From contig CABIXM010000005.1 in NCBI GenBank assembly GCA_902362725.1, positions 1 through 64,000 on the forward strand: 64,000 bases of DNA, read 5' to 3'. Both the position numbers and the translations under genes were made by a program. Of this stretch, positions 1 through 8,302 are shown in pieces. The stretch comes from Clostridiaceae bacterium. GTDB taxonomy: Bacteria > Bacillota > Clostridia > Lachnospirales > Lachnospiraceae. The stretch's first letter is position 1; each line of letters starts with the position of its first letter. The notes beneath the pieces are model-generated. The model saw only the letters and a list, made by a program, of their open reading frames with translations. It searched no databases and was not told where the DNA came from.

Positions 1-352
1 AAATGCCCGTAGAGCCGATAAAATAAGGCTTTGCGGACATTTAGGAAGATATAAAAAGATAGTCAAAAAGACATATATAATTTATTATAACACTCATATC
101 TTGCCTAGAAATACAGTTTTAAATGCGAAATTTCGCATATTATACACTATTATCCGCAATATATCAGGGTACCGAAAAATGAAATTGTGAATTCCACTCC
201 CGTTTGTTCTGCGGCTTCTTTTTCGTACTAGGCGCGGGCTTCAGGGTCTTTTACTTGCAATAAAGTTCTATAATGTGACCACGAAAGTAAAGCGGCTGAT
301 TGTCTACACGCTGTGTCGACAATTCCCCCGTGACCATTAAAGTCGGAGCATT
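1..352. other. Intergenic left edge with hairpin, palindrome and inverted repeat
   Basis: No intact gene is seen here. Positions 2-42 can fold into an imperfect hairpin (AATG/CATT, CCG/CGG and AGCC/GGCT arms). Positions 123-138 are a perfect 16-bp palindrome, ATGCGAAATTTCGCAT, beside AT-rich sequence, which looks like an operator. Positions 300-322 form TTGTC-ACAC/GTGT-GACAA arms just past the end of the leftward dnd operon. On the minus strand at about 165-290 there is a short, coding-like but stop-interrupted stretch that may be a gene remnant. Confidence 0.45.
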
Positions 353-1627
353 TCACCGTTCCATTTTCTTCAAAAGCTCTATCGTCTTTTGATCTCTTTC
401 CCCCATAAAAAATTCATCCAGAATCCGCCCAAATATCGGCTGTTCCGGTTCTGCCTGTTCAAACAGAGTCATACAGGATTTCAACTTCATATCATCCGGC
501 CAGCCGAATATCGCTGCCGCGTCCCGGCTTTCCAGTTCCAGCAATGCCTGACATAATTCCAGCATATGCGCTCCGAGAACCGGATCCTTTAAATAAGCTT
601 TCGCCTCTTCCAGATTCGCGATAGCGTAAAACTGGGAAGTAGGACTCATTCCCAAGCCTGCTATCTGTGGAAAAATATACCACATCCAGTGCGTTCGTTT
701 GTATCCGGCCTTTACTTCCGCAAGGGCCTTCTGATAATTTTTTGCATGCGCTTCGGAAAATCTGGTTAAATCAAAGGTTTTCTTTGAGCTGAATACTTTA
801 CTGAAAGTATCATAGTTCGAAGTATCCTGTTTACCGCAAAATACAGCATACTCAATTGTCTCAAAATAACCCTCATACTCACTCTGAATAGTTTTCCACG
901 CTTCCGCCACAATCTCCGGCGGATTGCAAAATGCTCCACACCCAAATGCTCCCAGAATCAATGTGTCTGCCCCATTGGCTGCCGCTATCTTCATAATCCG
1001 CTCCATTCTGTGTAAATGAAGCTCATACAACTGCTCTTTTCCGATATCCGCTGCCACGTCGCCAGCATATGGATTCATCGAATTACCGGGAATTGCCCTG
1101 AGATTTGGGGCTGCGCAGGTAATTACATCTACCTGATACCAATCCCTTTCCTGCATCATCTCCGGATGAACGGTATCGCTTTTAAACACCACCACACCCG
1201 GGGTATAAATACAGTCATCATTATAAAGCGGAGCTTTTGCCCGCCTATGCGGAAGATAAAACCTCCGCCACATATCCTCGGTATCCAGGCACGGATACAG
1301 GGTACTGCATCGGCACAATCCCTCTTCCTGTGCCGAACTTCCACGCGTCACCCCACCACCAGGATTTGTCGCCGAGGCAAAATTAAGTACACACGCCTTT
1401 TTTCCTTCCCTTGCATAACGGGAAGCGGCTTCAAAGCTTCTTTTTCCGGAAACAAGCGTTTTACAGTTCCTTTTTGGATTGGCCGGTATCGTTATTTCGT
1501 CCTTTTCCCAATATAGTTTTTGATTGGCGAGGGCTTTTTCGAGGGCTTTCTTTAGATTTTCGGTTTCTTTTATGAAGGTTATGGAGTCGTTGAATATATC
1601 TATATTTATGGTTCTTTTATTTGACAT
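353..1627 (-). CDS. Poly(ADP-ribose) glycohydrolase-type macrodomain protein fused to DUF1810
   Basis: The 424-residue protein has two parts. The first ~285 residues match the TIGR02452/DUF2263 microbial PARG family. The hallmark GGG-x7-QEE (GGG at about 90-92, QEE at about 100-102) is intact, so hydrolysis of ADP-ribose linkages is a reasonable prediction. The last ~140 residues are a DUF1810 domain of unknown function (motifs THWMWYIFPQ and GWPDDMKLKSCMTLF). The ATG at 1627 was chosen because AGAGGAAA lies 8 nt upstream; a longer frame to 1693 has no good site. It follows dndA by 71 nt with no terminator visible, so it is probably the last gene of the dnd operon. Family assignment is firm; its role beside DNA phosphorothioation is inference. 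Confidence 0.85.
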   Translation of the reverse strand: MSNKRTINIDIFNDSITFIKETENLKKALEKALANQKLYWEKDEITIPANPKRNCKTLVSGKRSFEAASRYAREGKKACVLNFASATNPGGGVTRGSSAQEEGLCRCSTLYPCLDTEDMWRRFYLPHRRAKAPLYNDDCIYTPGVVVFKSDTVHPEMMQERDWYQVDVITCAAPNLRAIPGNSMNPYAGDVAADIGKEQLYELHLHRMERIMKIAAANGADTLILGAFGCGAFCNPPEIVAEAWKTIQSEYEGYFETIEYAVFCGKQDTSNYDTFSKVFSSKKTFDLTRFSEAHAKNYQKALAEVKAGYKRTHWMWYIFPQIAGLGMSPTSQFYAIANLEEAKAYLKDPVLGAHMLELCQALLELESRDAAAIFGWPDDMKLKSCMTLFEQAEPEQPIFGRILDEFFMGERDQKTIELLKKMER

Positions 1628-1698
1628 GGATGGTTTCCTCTCCCTTCTTCGTAGTGCCGAATTTCCCTTAATTATTCCCATCATCCCGATCATTTATT

Positions 1699-2829
1699 TT
1701 ATAATACAGAATTAACATACTGAACAAGAGATGTAAAATCTGCCTGGACATTTGCGTCCCAGGAAATACGGATTGCTTCGCTGACCCTTTTCTCATCAAG
1801 CCCCATAGCCTTTAATACATAGCTCGGAGCATGGCTTCCGGAGTTGCAGGCTGAGCCGTTTGAGAAAGCATATTCCTCTTTCAATGCCACAAAATAGCCT
1901 TCCGCATCAACCCCGGGAAAACTGATATTAATTGTCGTGGGAATGCAATACTGCGGATCGCCGTTTATCACATAATGTAAAGAAGCAATCGCAGCCAGAA
2001 ACGCTTCCTTAATTTCCCCGCATTTTCTCATATGCGCTGCGGCTTCCTCATCACAGAGCTTCGCCGCCAGCCCAAATCCCGCAGCCAGCGCAACCGGCGT
2101 TGTTCCCGGCCTGAAACCGCGCTCCTGCTGCCCTCCGAACAGAATCGGCTTTACCGGAGGACGTCGGTATGTTTGATCACGCCTCAGAATCAGTGCGCCA
2201 ATTCCCTGTGGCCCGCCCAATTTATGTGCCGTTATACTCAGCATATTATATTTTGTATTTCTCAACGTATCGTTTAATTTGCCAAACCCCTGGGTAGCGT
2301 CAATATGGAAATACGTTTTTGTTCCGGCCAGAGCCTCTCCCACCTCTTCCACAGGCTGAATAATCCCTGTTTCACTGTTTACATGCATCATGGATACCAG
2401 AAGCGTTTTCTCACTGACCCGTTCAAGAATCTGACTTGCTTTCACCCGCCCCGACTCATCCGGATACACAAAATCCACCTGACAGCCTCTGCTCTGCAGA
2501 TATTTCATTGCTTCCAGAACAGATTTATGCTCTATGGCCGTGGTAATGAAATGGTTTCGACCAGTCTCCAGCGCATATTCCAGCAGCCCTACAATGGCCA
2601 TATTATTACTTTCCGTCGAACCGCTTGTAAAAATAATGTCGGTACTATCCACCTTCAATATATCCGCAATGGTTTTTCTGGATTCTGCTACAATTTCTTT
2701 GGCCCCCGTTCCGAAAATGTGGGTTCGGCTGTCCGCATTGCCATAATGCATGCGATAAACTTCCACCATCCGGTCCAAAACTCTGGGATCCACCGGAGCG
2801 GAAGCATTATAATCAAGATATACTGCCAT
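1699..2829 (-). CDS. dndA: DndA cysteine desulfurase
   Basis: A PLP-dependent NifS/IscS-type desulfurase of 376 residues that takes sulfur from cysteine and supplies it to DndC for DNA phosphorothioation. The N-terminus MAVYLDYNASAPVD is typical. The PLP lysine lies in TAHKLGGPQGIG (near residue 202) and the persulfide cysteine in NGSACNSGS (near residue 322). GAGGAGG precedes the ATG, and the gene overlaps the end of dndE by 17 nt, indicating translational coupling. Placement directly after dndBCDE makes it DndA rather than a housekeeping IscS. Confidence 0.93.
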   Translation of the reverse strand: MAVYLDYNASAPVDPRVLDRMVEVYRMHYGNADSRTHIFGTGAKEIVAESRKTIADILKVDSTDIIFTSGSTESNNMAIVGLLEYALETGRNHFITTAIEHKSVLEAMKYLQSRGCQVDFVYPDESGRVKASQILERVSEKTLLVSMMHVNSETGIIQPVEEVGEALAGTKTYFHIDATQGFGKLNDTLRNTKYNMLSITAHKLGGPQGIGALILRRDQTYRRPPVKPILFGGQQERGFRPGTTPVALAAGFGLAAKLCDEEAAAHMRKCGEIKEAFLAAIASLHYVINGDPQYCIPTTINISFPGVDAEGYFVALKEEYAFSNGSACNSGSHAPSYVLKAMGLDEKRVSEAIRISWDANVQADFTSLVQYVNSVL

Positions 2830-3220
2830 ATACTTCCTCCTCTTCCGCTACAGCCGATTTCAGAAGGTCTGCACAATTTTTCAGAACATCCTTCGCACTA
2901 TAATGATTGATACCTCTGTTTAAATGAAGCCGAAAATACTTTGCCAGTGTTTTTTCATCGTCCCCAAAGCCATCATTGATGCATCTCTGTCGGATAATTG
3001 CCTCGTAAATTTCCGAATACTCACCCGCAAAAGTGGACCAATCCATTTCCACATTGCTGTCTGACAAGGGCTCTATTCCACCGGGCGGCGTGGGCTCCGC
3101 CAGGGACCAGCAAAGTGCCCAGCGGCAGATGATATTCCAATTCTGGATACCGGTTTTCGCCTTGATCCGAATGAGTCTGTCCTTTTCCGGCTGGGAAAGC
3201 TTAAAGTGTTTTACTATCAT
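2813..3220 (-). CDS. dndE: DndE, DNA phosphorothioation protein
   Basis: A 135-residue DndE-family protein with the typical N-terminus (KHFKLSQPEKDRLIRIKAKT) and the conserved tail pattern FRLHLNRGINHY. DndE is part of the DndCDE modification complex; the characterised family member binds nicked double-stranded DNA. The ATG at 3220 has GAGGAG 8 nt upstream and starts 2 nt after the dndD stop. A TTG at 3226 is too close to the ribosome-binding site. The overlap into dndA supports one transcript. Confidence 0.92.
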   Translation of the reverse strand: MIVKHFKLSQPEKDRLIRIKAKTGIQNWNIICRWALCWSLAEPTPPGGIEPLSDSNVEMDWSTFAGEYSEIYEAIIRQRCINDGFGDDEKTLAKYFRLHLNRGINHYSAKDVLKNCADLLKSAVAEEEEVYGSIS

Positions 3221-3222
3221 AA

Positions 3223-5214
3223 TCAAATCTCCTCAAAATATCCCTTCACAATGGAGGTACACTGCTCTTTCTCACTGTAAAGAAGCGTATAATAATCCAA
3301 AACGTTTTCCCGCACCATATCCAGGTATCTGCCGTAGATTTCCTCGTCCGTAGAAAGAACCAGGACCTGTGAACTCGCTGCAGGGAGATATTTTGTAACA
3401 AAATTCGCTCTATGGGAAGAATCCAGCCTGGCCATGGGCGTATCAATGATAACAGGCGCTTTGTAGCCGGATGACAGGGCCAAAGCCCATACGATAGCTA
3501 CTGCAAACATCTGCTGCTCTCCTGCAGATAACTGATTTTTCAATACTTCTCTGCCATCCACACCAATAATGGTAACATCCAGCGTCTCCGCATTGATGTC
3601 GACTCTCTTTGCCAGCGAATCCTTTTCGACCAGGGCCTGAAAGCATTCTGTAGCCGTATCAGAAAGCCGCTCCACCTTCTCACATTGAAGACGTTTTTTA
3701 AACTCGGTAAGTGTCTCGATAGACATCGCTGCATATTGGATAATACGCATATTGTCGTCATTCGCATTTTCCTTCTCCGCCATTCCCTTAATGAGACGAA
3801 TGCGCTTTCCGACAAGAAGCTCTCTCTGACGCTTCATACTTTCAACCAAATCCAGTTTCTTCTGATATTCCGCATCCGCCACTGCTTTTTCCTGTTCTAT
3901 GCTTTTCAATGTCTCAAATAACTGCATCGCAAGCGTCTTATCGTCTGCTTCATCAAGATGCGCGTCAAGGCTCATATACTCCGCTTCCTGCGCCTCCGAA
4001 GACGTTATCAAATCAGATATTCTCTGAGACAGGGAAGGGAAAAACTCTGAAATAAGCTTCTCATAAAGCATCAGACTGGCCGGAGACATACTGATCCGAT
4101 TCTCATTTACAGCCTCTTTTACATGAACTATAAATTCATCGCTGATAATTTTTTTAACAATATCCAGTATATCTAACGGTAAATTGCTTGCGTCTAACCT
4201 CTTTAAAACCCTCTGATAACTGTCATTTACAATCGTATCTGTATGCCGTCTCACATCATCCTTTAACTGCTCCTGTTCCTCGTTATAAGACTGAAGAACC
4301 AGGTCTTTGCAGAGGGCTAACGGTGTGGCCGCACTGGATGTAAGTTGAAGAATTTCCTGCTGAATCTGTTCTGCCAGAGCGGAAATTCGATTCATCTCAG
4401 CTTTAATCGAATCGCGGTTTCTGCTCAAATCTCCACCGGAAGACCAGAATTCATTTTCCTTCGTCTCAATCTGAATCGCAAGCTTCTGACACTGTAGCTC
4501 CAGTTTATTTATTTCGCGCTGTGCCTCCTCCAGACGTTGATCGATGTCCGCAATTTCTTTTTCAACCGCCTGATACTCCTGGTTTAATTCACTTGTTTCA
4601 AATATTTTCAGATCCTCTTTTTTTCTCCGGATTACCTCATCTACGTGCGCAATTGTTTTTTCAATTGTAGAAACACCAATCGCTGATTTAATGGAACTTT
4701 TTATCTGTTCAAAAGAACTGTCATCTGCCAGCTGCGTAATTTTTTCGTTGTTAAAAAAGAAAAATCTTGCTATACCGAAAGGCAATATTTCCTCAATATA
4801 ATAACTCCAATTTTCACCGAGATATTTATCTAACCTTCCGTTTTTTTCAACCTCTGTCTGCTGCTCGATTTTTTTCCCTTTGAGTCTCCAGCTTCTCTTC
4901 ACGCGAATGACTGTATTATCCTCAAGCACAAGCGTCACTGAGACATAGGTTTCCTCATCTGTGGCCTGTATGTTTATATGATCTGCTAAAAGCTTATCAT
5001 ATGACCTTTCTTTTTCCTGAATATACTTAAGCGCCTGTTTTCCATACAGAGCAATCAGGATCGCATCATGAAAAGTCGTCTTTCCCCGGCCATTGAGTCC
5101 TCCAATCAACGTGATATTACGTTCACCGCATTTATCCGTGAGGATCATCTCGTGGGTACCCTTGTAGATACCGAAATTATGTAATCCAACCTTCGTAAAA
5201 TACACTCCGCTCAC
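3223..5214 (-). CDS. dndD: DndD, SMC/RecN-like ATPase of DNA phosphorothioation
   Basis: A 663-residue ATPase with SMC architecture. Walker A is GLNGRGKT (about residues 39-46). Long glutamate/lysine-rich coiled-coil stretches fill roughly 170-280 and 410-500. An ABC-type signature LSAGEQQMF (about 563) and Walker B VIIDTPMARLD (about 589) complete the head. DndD is proposed to supply ATP-driven DNA remodelling or nicking for sulfur insertion. The start is a GTG whose ribosome-binding site lies inside the end of dndC; a second GTG four codons later is possible. Confidence 0.93.
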   Translation of the reverse strand: MSGVYFTKVGLHNFGIYKGTHEMILTDKCGERNITLIGGLNGRGKTTFHDAILIALYGKQALKYIQEKERSYDKLLADHINIQATDEETYVSVTLVLEDNTVIRVKRSWRLKGKKIEQQTEVEKNGRLDKYLGENWSYYIEEILPFGIARFFFFNNEKITQLADDSSFEQIKSSIKSAIGVSTIEKTIAHVDEVIRRKKEDLKIFETSELNQEYQAVEKEIADIDQRLEEAQREINKLELQCQKLAIQIETKENEFWSSGGDLSRNRDSIKAEMNRISALAEQIQQEILQLTSSAATPLALCKDLVLQSYNEEQEQLKDDVRRHTDTIVNDSYQRVLKRLDASNLPLDILDIVKKIISDEFIVHVKEAVNENRISMSPASLMLYEKLISEFFPSLSQRISDLITSSEAQEAEYMSLDAHLDEADDKTLAMQLFETLKSIEQEKAVADAEYQKKLDLVESMKRQRELLVGKRIRLIKGMAEKENANDDNMRIIQYAAMSIETLTEFKKRLQCEKVERLSDTATECFQALVEKDSLAKRVDINAETLDVTIIGVDGREVLKNQLSAGEQQMFAVAIVWALALSSGYKAPVIIDTPMARLDSSHRANFVTKYLPAASSQVLVLSTDEEIYGRYLDMVRENVLDYYTLLYSEKEQCTSIVKGYFEEI

Positions 5215-5215
5215 C

Positions 5216-6679
5216 TCACTCTACAAACTCTCTGTCATTCTCTTCCATGGCTTCCGTAAGCCTGTCCGCCCGGGCGGAAGCTATCTCCTGCGCCTCTTCT
5301 TCATTTTTATAGAACGCTTTCTTGATCTCTTTTTCCAGGTTATTGATGACGTTTCTCTTATTGGATATGGCGGCTGCTTTTGCTTCCACGTCAAGCAGGG
5401 CTTTCAACATCTGCGGCAGCAATTCCTCTTCGCCATACATGTCGTCACATACCTCTTTCAGGATTTTGGCCTCCGCAGCACCAAAATATTTATTTTTTCC
5501 TATACTTCCATCCTGATAGGGTTTGCCGGTTTCCTCTTCATAGATTTTGGGTAAATTGTCTTCAAATTCATGAAATTCATCCAGCCATATCTGACGGATA
5601 AGTTTTAATTCCTCCATGGTAATCAGCGGAACTTCTTTAATTGAGTCCGGGCCGATCTCATGAACCAGTTTTTCAACCTGAAGTAATCTGCGTAAAAAAT
5701 CTTCCCGCGTCTCCTGCGTATACGGACCATGCACAAGTCTGTCATTATACCAGGTAAGGTGGCCGTCGCGGCGCCTAAAATCACGGCGTCTGCGATCGGT
5801 TTCCCAATCACCCGCTATATAATTTCGGAAATCCAGCATTGGCAGCATCCACGATTTTTCCTCATCGTTTTGAATCATGGCCGCCATGGATTTGTCTTCC
5901 GCTACCATCGTGCATACCCAGCAGCCAAAACGGCTGTTTCCACAGGAAGGTGTAGACGTGTCAATTACAAGCGGACACTCTCCGTCTGCGGAAGCTCCAC
6001 TGTACATAGCCAACAGATCTTTATTTGAGTGCCCCCAGGGATTCTCGTATTGCATTAAAAACTGCCATACATTATCATTCTGCCAGTTCTCAATCGGTGT
6101 AAACACGTAGGAATTCGGAAATGAGCCATTGGGACTGAGGTTCTCCCGATAGCGTTTTTTCTCATATCCTTCCATAACGGCTTTACGCGTTGCGCTCTCC
6201 GCCTTTCTGGAGCCCAATACTAATATCGCTTCGCTCTCCGCGTCCAGCACCTCTTTGATAAATCGGTTGGAAGCATCAATTTTTAATCTATCTGTACACC
6301 AACGAAAATCTCTTCTGGGATATGGGTACCCTCTTCCAATCAAATTTACCCAGAATGTATTCGTGGTAGTGGGTGTAAGCCTGTGCGGAATAATCGGCAA
6401 TTCTGCCGCCTTGGCCCGTTCTTTCATTTTTCTCAAAGACTCCGTAGCCCAAATCGCCACAACCGGAGATTCCACTAAAGTATCGGTGCTGATTACATGA
6501 ACTGTCTTTTTCAGTTTATCCGCCGGCAATTCCGAAAGCGCCATCCAGACCAGCTGGACTACCGCCGTGGAATCTTTGCCGCCACTGTATCCGCAGATCC
6601 AGGGAATCATATCTTCCAGATATAAGCCCTTTATTGTTTCGATCACTTCTCTGATATCATCTCTGGTCAGATTCGCCAT
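5216..6679 (-). CDS. dndC: DndC, PP-loop sulfurtransferase of DNA phosphorothioation
   Basis: A 487-residue member of the PAPS-reductase superfamily. The PP-loop SGGKDS (about residues 32-37) activates substrate with ATP. Cysteines in RWCTDRLK and CGNSRFGCWVC are the expected ligands of the 4Fe-4S cluster known in DndC. The protein accepts sulfur from DndA and works with DndD and DndE to replace a non-bridging phosphate oxygen in DNA. The ATG at 6679 follows GGTGA and overlaps dndB by 23 nt; a TTG at 6691 is less likely. Confidence 0.94.
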   Translation of the reverse strand: MANLTRDDIREVIETIKGLYLEDMIPWICGYSGGKDSTAVVQLVWMALSELPADKLKKTVHVISTDTLVESPVVAIWATESLRKMKERAKAAELPIIPHRLTPTTTNTFWVNLIGRGYPYPRRDFRWCTDRLKIDASNRFIKEVLDAESEAILVLGSRKAESATRKAVMEGYEKKRYRENLSPNGSFPNSYVFTPIENWQNDNVWQFLMQYENPWGHSNKDLLAMYSGASADGECPLVIDTSTPSCGNSRFGCWVCTMVAEDKSMAAMIQNDEEKSWMLPMLDFRNYIAGDWETDRRRRDFRRRDGHLTWYNDRLVHGPYTQETREDFLRRLLQVEKLVHEIGPDSIKEVPLITMEELKLIRQIWLDEFHEFEDNLPKIYEEETGKPYQDGSIGKNKYFGAAEAKILKEVCDDMYGEEELLPQMLKALLDVEAKAAAISNKRNVINNLEKEIKKAFYKNEEEAQEIASARADRLTEAMEENDREFVE

Positions 6680-7712
6680 TGTTTTCACCAATCTCTTCCA
6701 TCATTATTTTTTCTATGTAAGCAGATAATGCCTTTTGGGTCGATCTGTTCGCGGCCACTCTGCCATTTACAAAAACCAGATCGTTCCAAACGGGGTTCTC
6801 CTTTTTCCAGTCTACCTTTTCCAGATTCCGGACTTGCTTTTTCCACTCCTGCGGGTAGGTGAGTATGATTTTGTTACCGCCATGTCCGATAGCTGCCAGC
6901 GTAATACTCAGGGAACAGATACTGCCGCTTCTGACATCCGACGACTTTTTCTCCTGCCGCATTACCGCAAGCCATTCCGGCATCTGTAGAGCCACTTCAT
7001 TCCAAAATTCAATAGCCAATTTTGTCTTTTCAGGCGTATCCGATTTTATATTTTTCAACAGTTCAATGGTAGCTGTACTGATAGCGCTTAATGTAAACAG
7101 TGCTTTTGACCTGTTCGATACGGTGGTTTTTTCTTTTTCCGTCCATCCTGCAAATACCGCCACTTCTCTGACAACCTCTTTTGCAATGATGGACGACTCT
7201 TCCCGGGAATTAAATAATATGTTAATTGACTTTGTGGGCCGGATTGCGTAACGGTTCAGATCAGAAAACATCTGCTGGGAAGCTTTCAGTCCTTTATCAT
7301 GATAGAACACCACGGAAATGTGTTCATCCTTCAACGCCGGATTTACTTTAATCGCTTCCGCTATGGCCGCCCGCCTGTGTTGGCCGTCGTTTATCAAAAA
7401 TCTTGCATTCATGGGAATGGATATCTGTCCTATCATAGCATTTCCATCTATCGGCTCAAAAATCATGTCCCCATCAACCGACACGGTTAATGAAGAAAAC
7501 ACATACGAGTCCGGATTATTGATGATATAGTCCCTTATTTCCGGAATACGCGCTTTGTTCAATACCCTCTGAGCTTTTATTTCCGCCGGTAATTCTTCGT
7601 CGGAAAACTGAAAAATTTTCGGAATGATTTCCAACGGAACCATCGCTGTAAAATATTCTCTTTTTGCTTGTATGCCTTTCACTGCCGGAAAAACAAAAGA
7701 CGCATTATTCAT
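6657..7712 (-). CDS. dndB: DndB, DGQHR-domain protein, likely dnd operon regulator
   Basis: A 351-residue DGQHR-domain protein; the motif DGQHRR sits at about residues 109-114. In other bacteria DndB represses the dnd operon and influences the extent of modification, although it is not essential for chemistry. The ATG has AGAGGAAGA just upstream. It is the second gene of the leftward operon, 41 nt after the YodL-like gene and overlapping dndC. Confidence 0.93.
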   Translation of the reverse strand: MNNASFVFPAVKGIQAKREYFTAMVPLEIIPKIFQFSDEELPAEIKAQRVLNKARIPEIRDYIINNPDSYVFSSLTVSVDGDMIFEPIDGNAMIGQISIPMNARFLINDGQHRRAAIAEAIKVNPALKDEHISVVFYHDKGLKASQQMFSDLNRYAIRPTKSINILFNSREESSIIAKEVVREVAVFAGWTEKEKTTVSNRSKALFTLSAISTATIELLKNIKSDTPEKTKLAIEFWNEVALQMPEWLAVMRQEKKSSDVRSGSICSLSITLAAIGHGGNKIILTYPQEWKKQVRNLEKVDWKKENPVWNDLVFVNGRVAANRSTQKALSAYIEKIMMEEIGENNGESDQR

Positions 7713-7753
7713 TCTTCTTCCTCTCTAGTTTGCTGATATCTATGAAACAACGT

Positions 7754-8110
7754 TTAAAATGTATCCAGGCATTTCAAGCCAACCGGCTCCACATAATACA
7801 GATCTCTTTCATTTCCGCGGTATATTTCGATCACGTCTCCGACAGAAACGCTGTTATTGCGGACTGAATTCTTTCTTTCGATTACCGTCTCAATTCCTGG
7901 CTCCAACAAACCGTCTTTTTTCAATACACCACGTTCTTTTAACATATAATCGCTTTTGGCCAGTTGAATGGCATATTCCGAAAGCGTCTCCAGGGAGCAA
8001 TATCTTTGAATCGCATATATTGGCTCCTCTTTCAACTTATATTGCTTATAAATAGGTTGAATCAGCGCCGAATAGTATGAAAAACAACGTTCTTTAAATT
8101 CATCATCCAT
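7754..8110 (-). CDS. Small YodL-like protein leading the dnd operon
   Basis: A 118-residue protein whose C-terminal half (SVSVGDVIEIYRG followed by LYYVEPVGLKCLDTF) resembles the YodL-like domain found in many Clostridia mobile-element proteins. Its N-terminal ~65 residues (helical, with YSALIQPIYKQYKLKEEPIY) match nothing I recognise. GAGGG lies 6 nt before the ATG at 8110. It is the first gene after the dnd promoter, so it is probably co-transcribed with dndB-E. The function is unknown; a regulatory or anti-restriction role would only be a guess. Confidence 0.65.
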   Translation of the reverse strand: MDDEFKERCFSYYSALIQPIYKQYKLKEEPIYAIQRYCSLETLSEYAIQLAKSDYMLKERGVLKKDGLLEPGIETVIERKNSVRNNSVSVGDVIEIYRGNERDLYYVEPVGLKCLDTF

Positions 8111-8142
8111 ATGCATCCCTCACATTTCTGCTTAGTGTTTGT

Positions 8143-8171
8143 ATTATACCTCCGTTTGGAAGTCTTGTAAA
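8143..8171 (-). promoter_or_regulatory. Sigma-A promoter of the dnd operon
   Basis: On the minus strand, TTTACA (8166-8171) and TATAAT (8143-8148) are separated by 17 bp, ahead of the YodL-like gene and dndBCDEA. The -10 box is a perfect match. Sequence just upstream contains TTTGTTTGT/ACAAAC half-sites that could be operator-like, but this is weak. Confidence 0.7.
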
Positions 8172-8232
8172 TTATTTTGTTTGTCTTTTAAGTATACATT
8201 TCAACAAACTAACTGGGAAACATCTATACATA

Positions 8233-8280
8233 AAGAAAGCTGCCGTAGAATCACCTGTTTTAATGATTATACAGCAGCCT
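8233..8280 (-). terminator. Probable terminator after the HNH gene
   Basis: Read on the minus strand, GCTGC-TAC-TGATT pairs with AATCA-GTA-GCAGC around an AAAACAG loop, with a T-rich tail. It separates the HNH gene from the dnd promoter, so the two are probably separate transcription units. Confidence 0.55.
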
Positions 8281-8302
8281 AAACTCAGCCTCTCCCGCAG
8301 CT

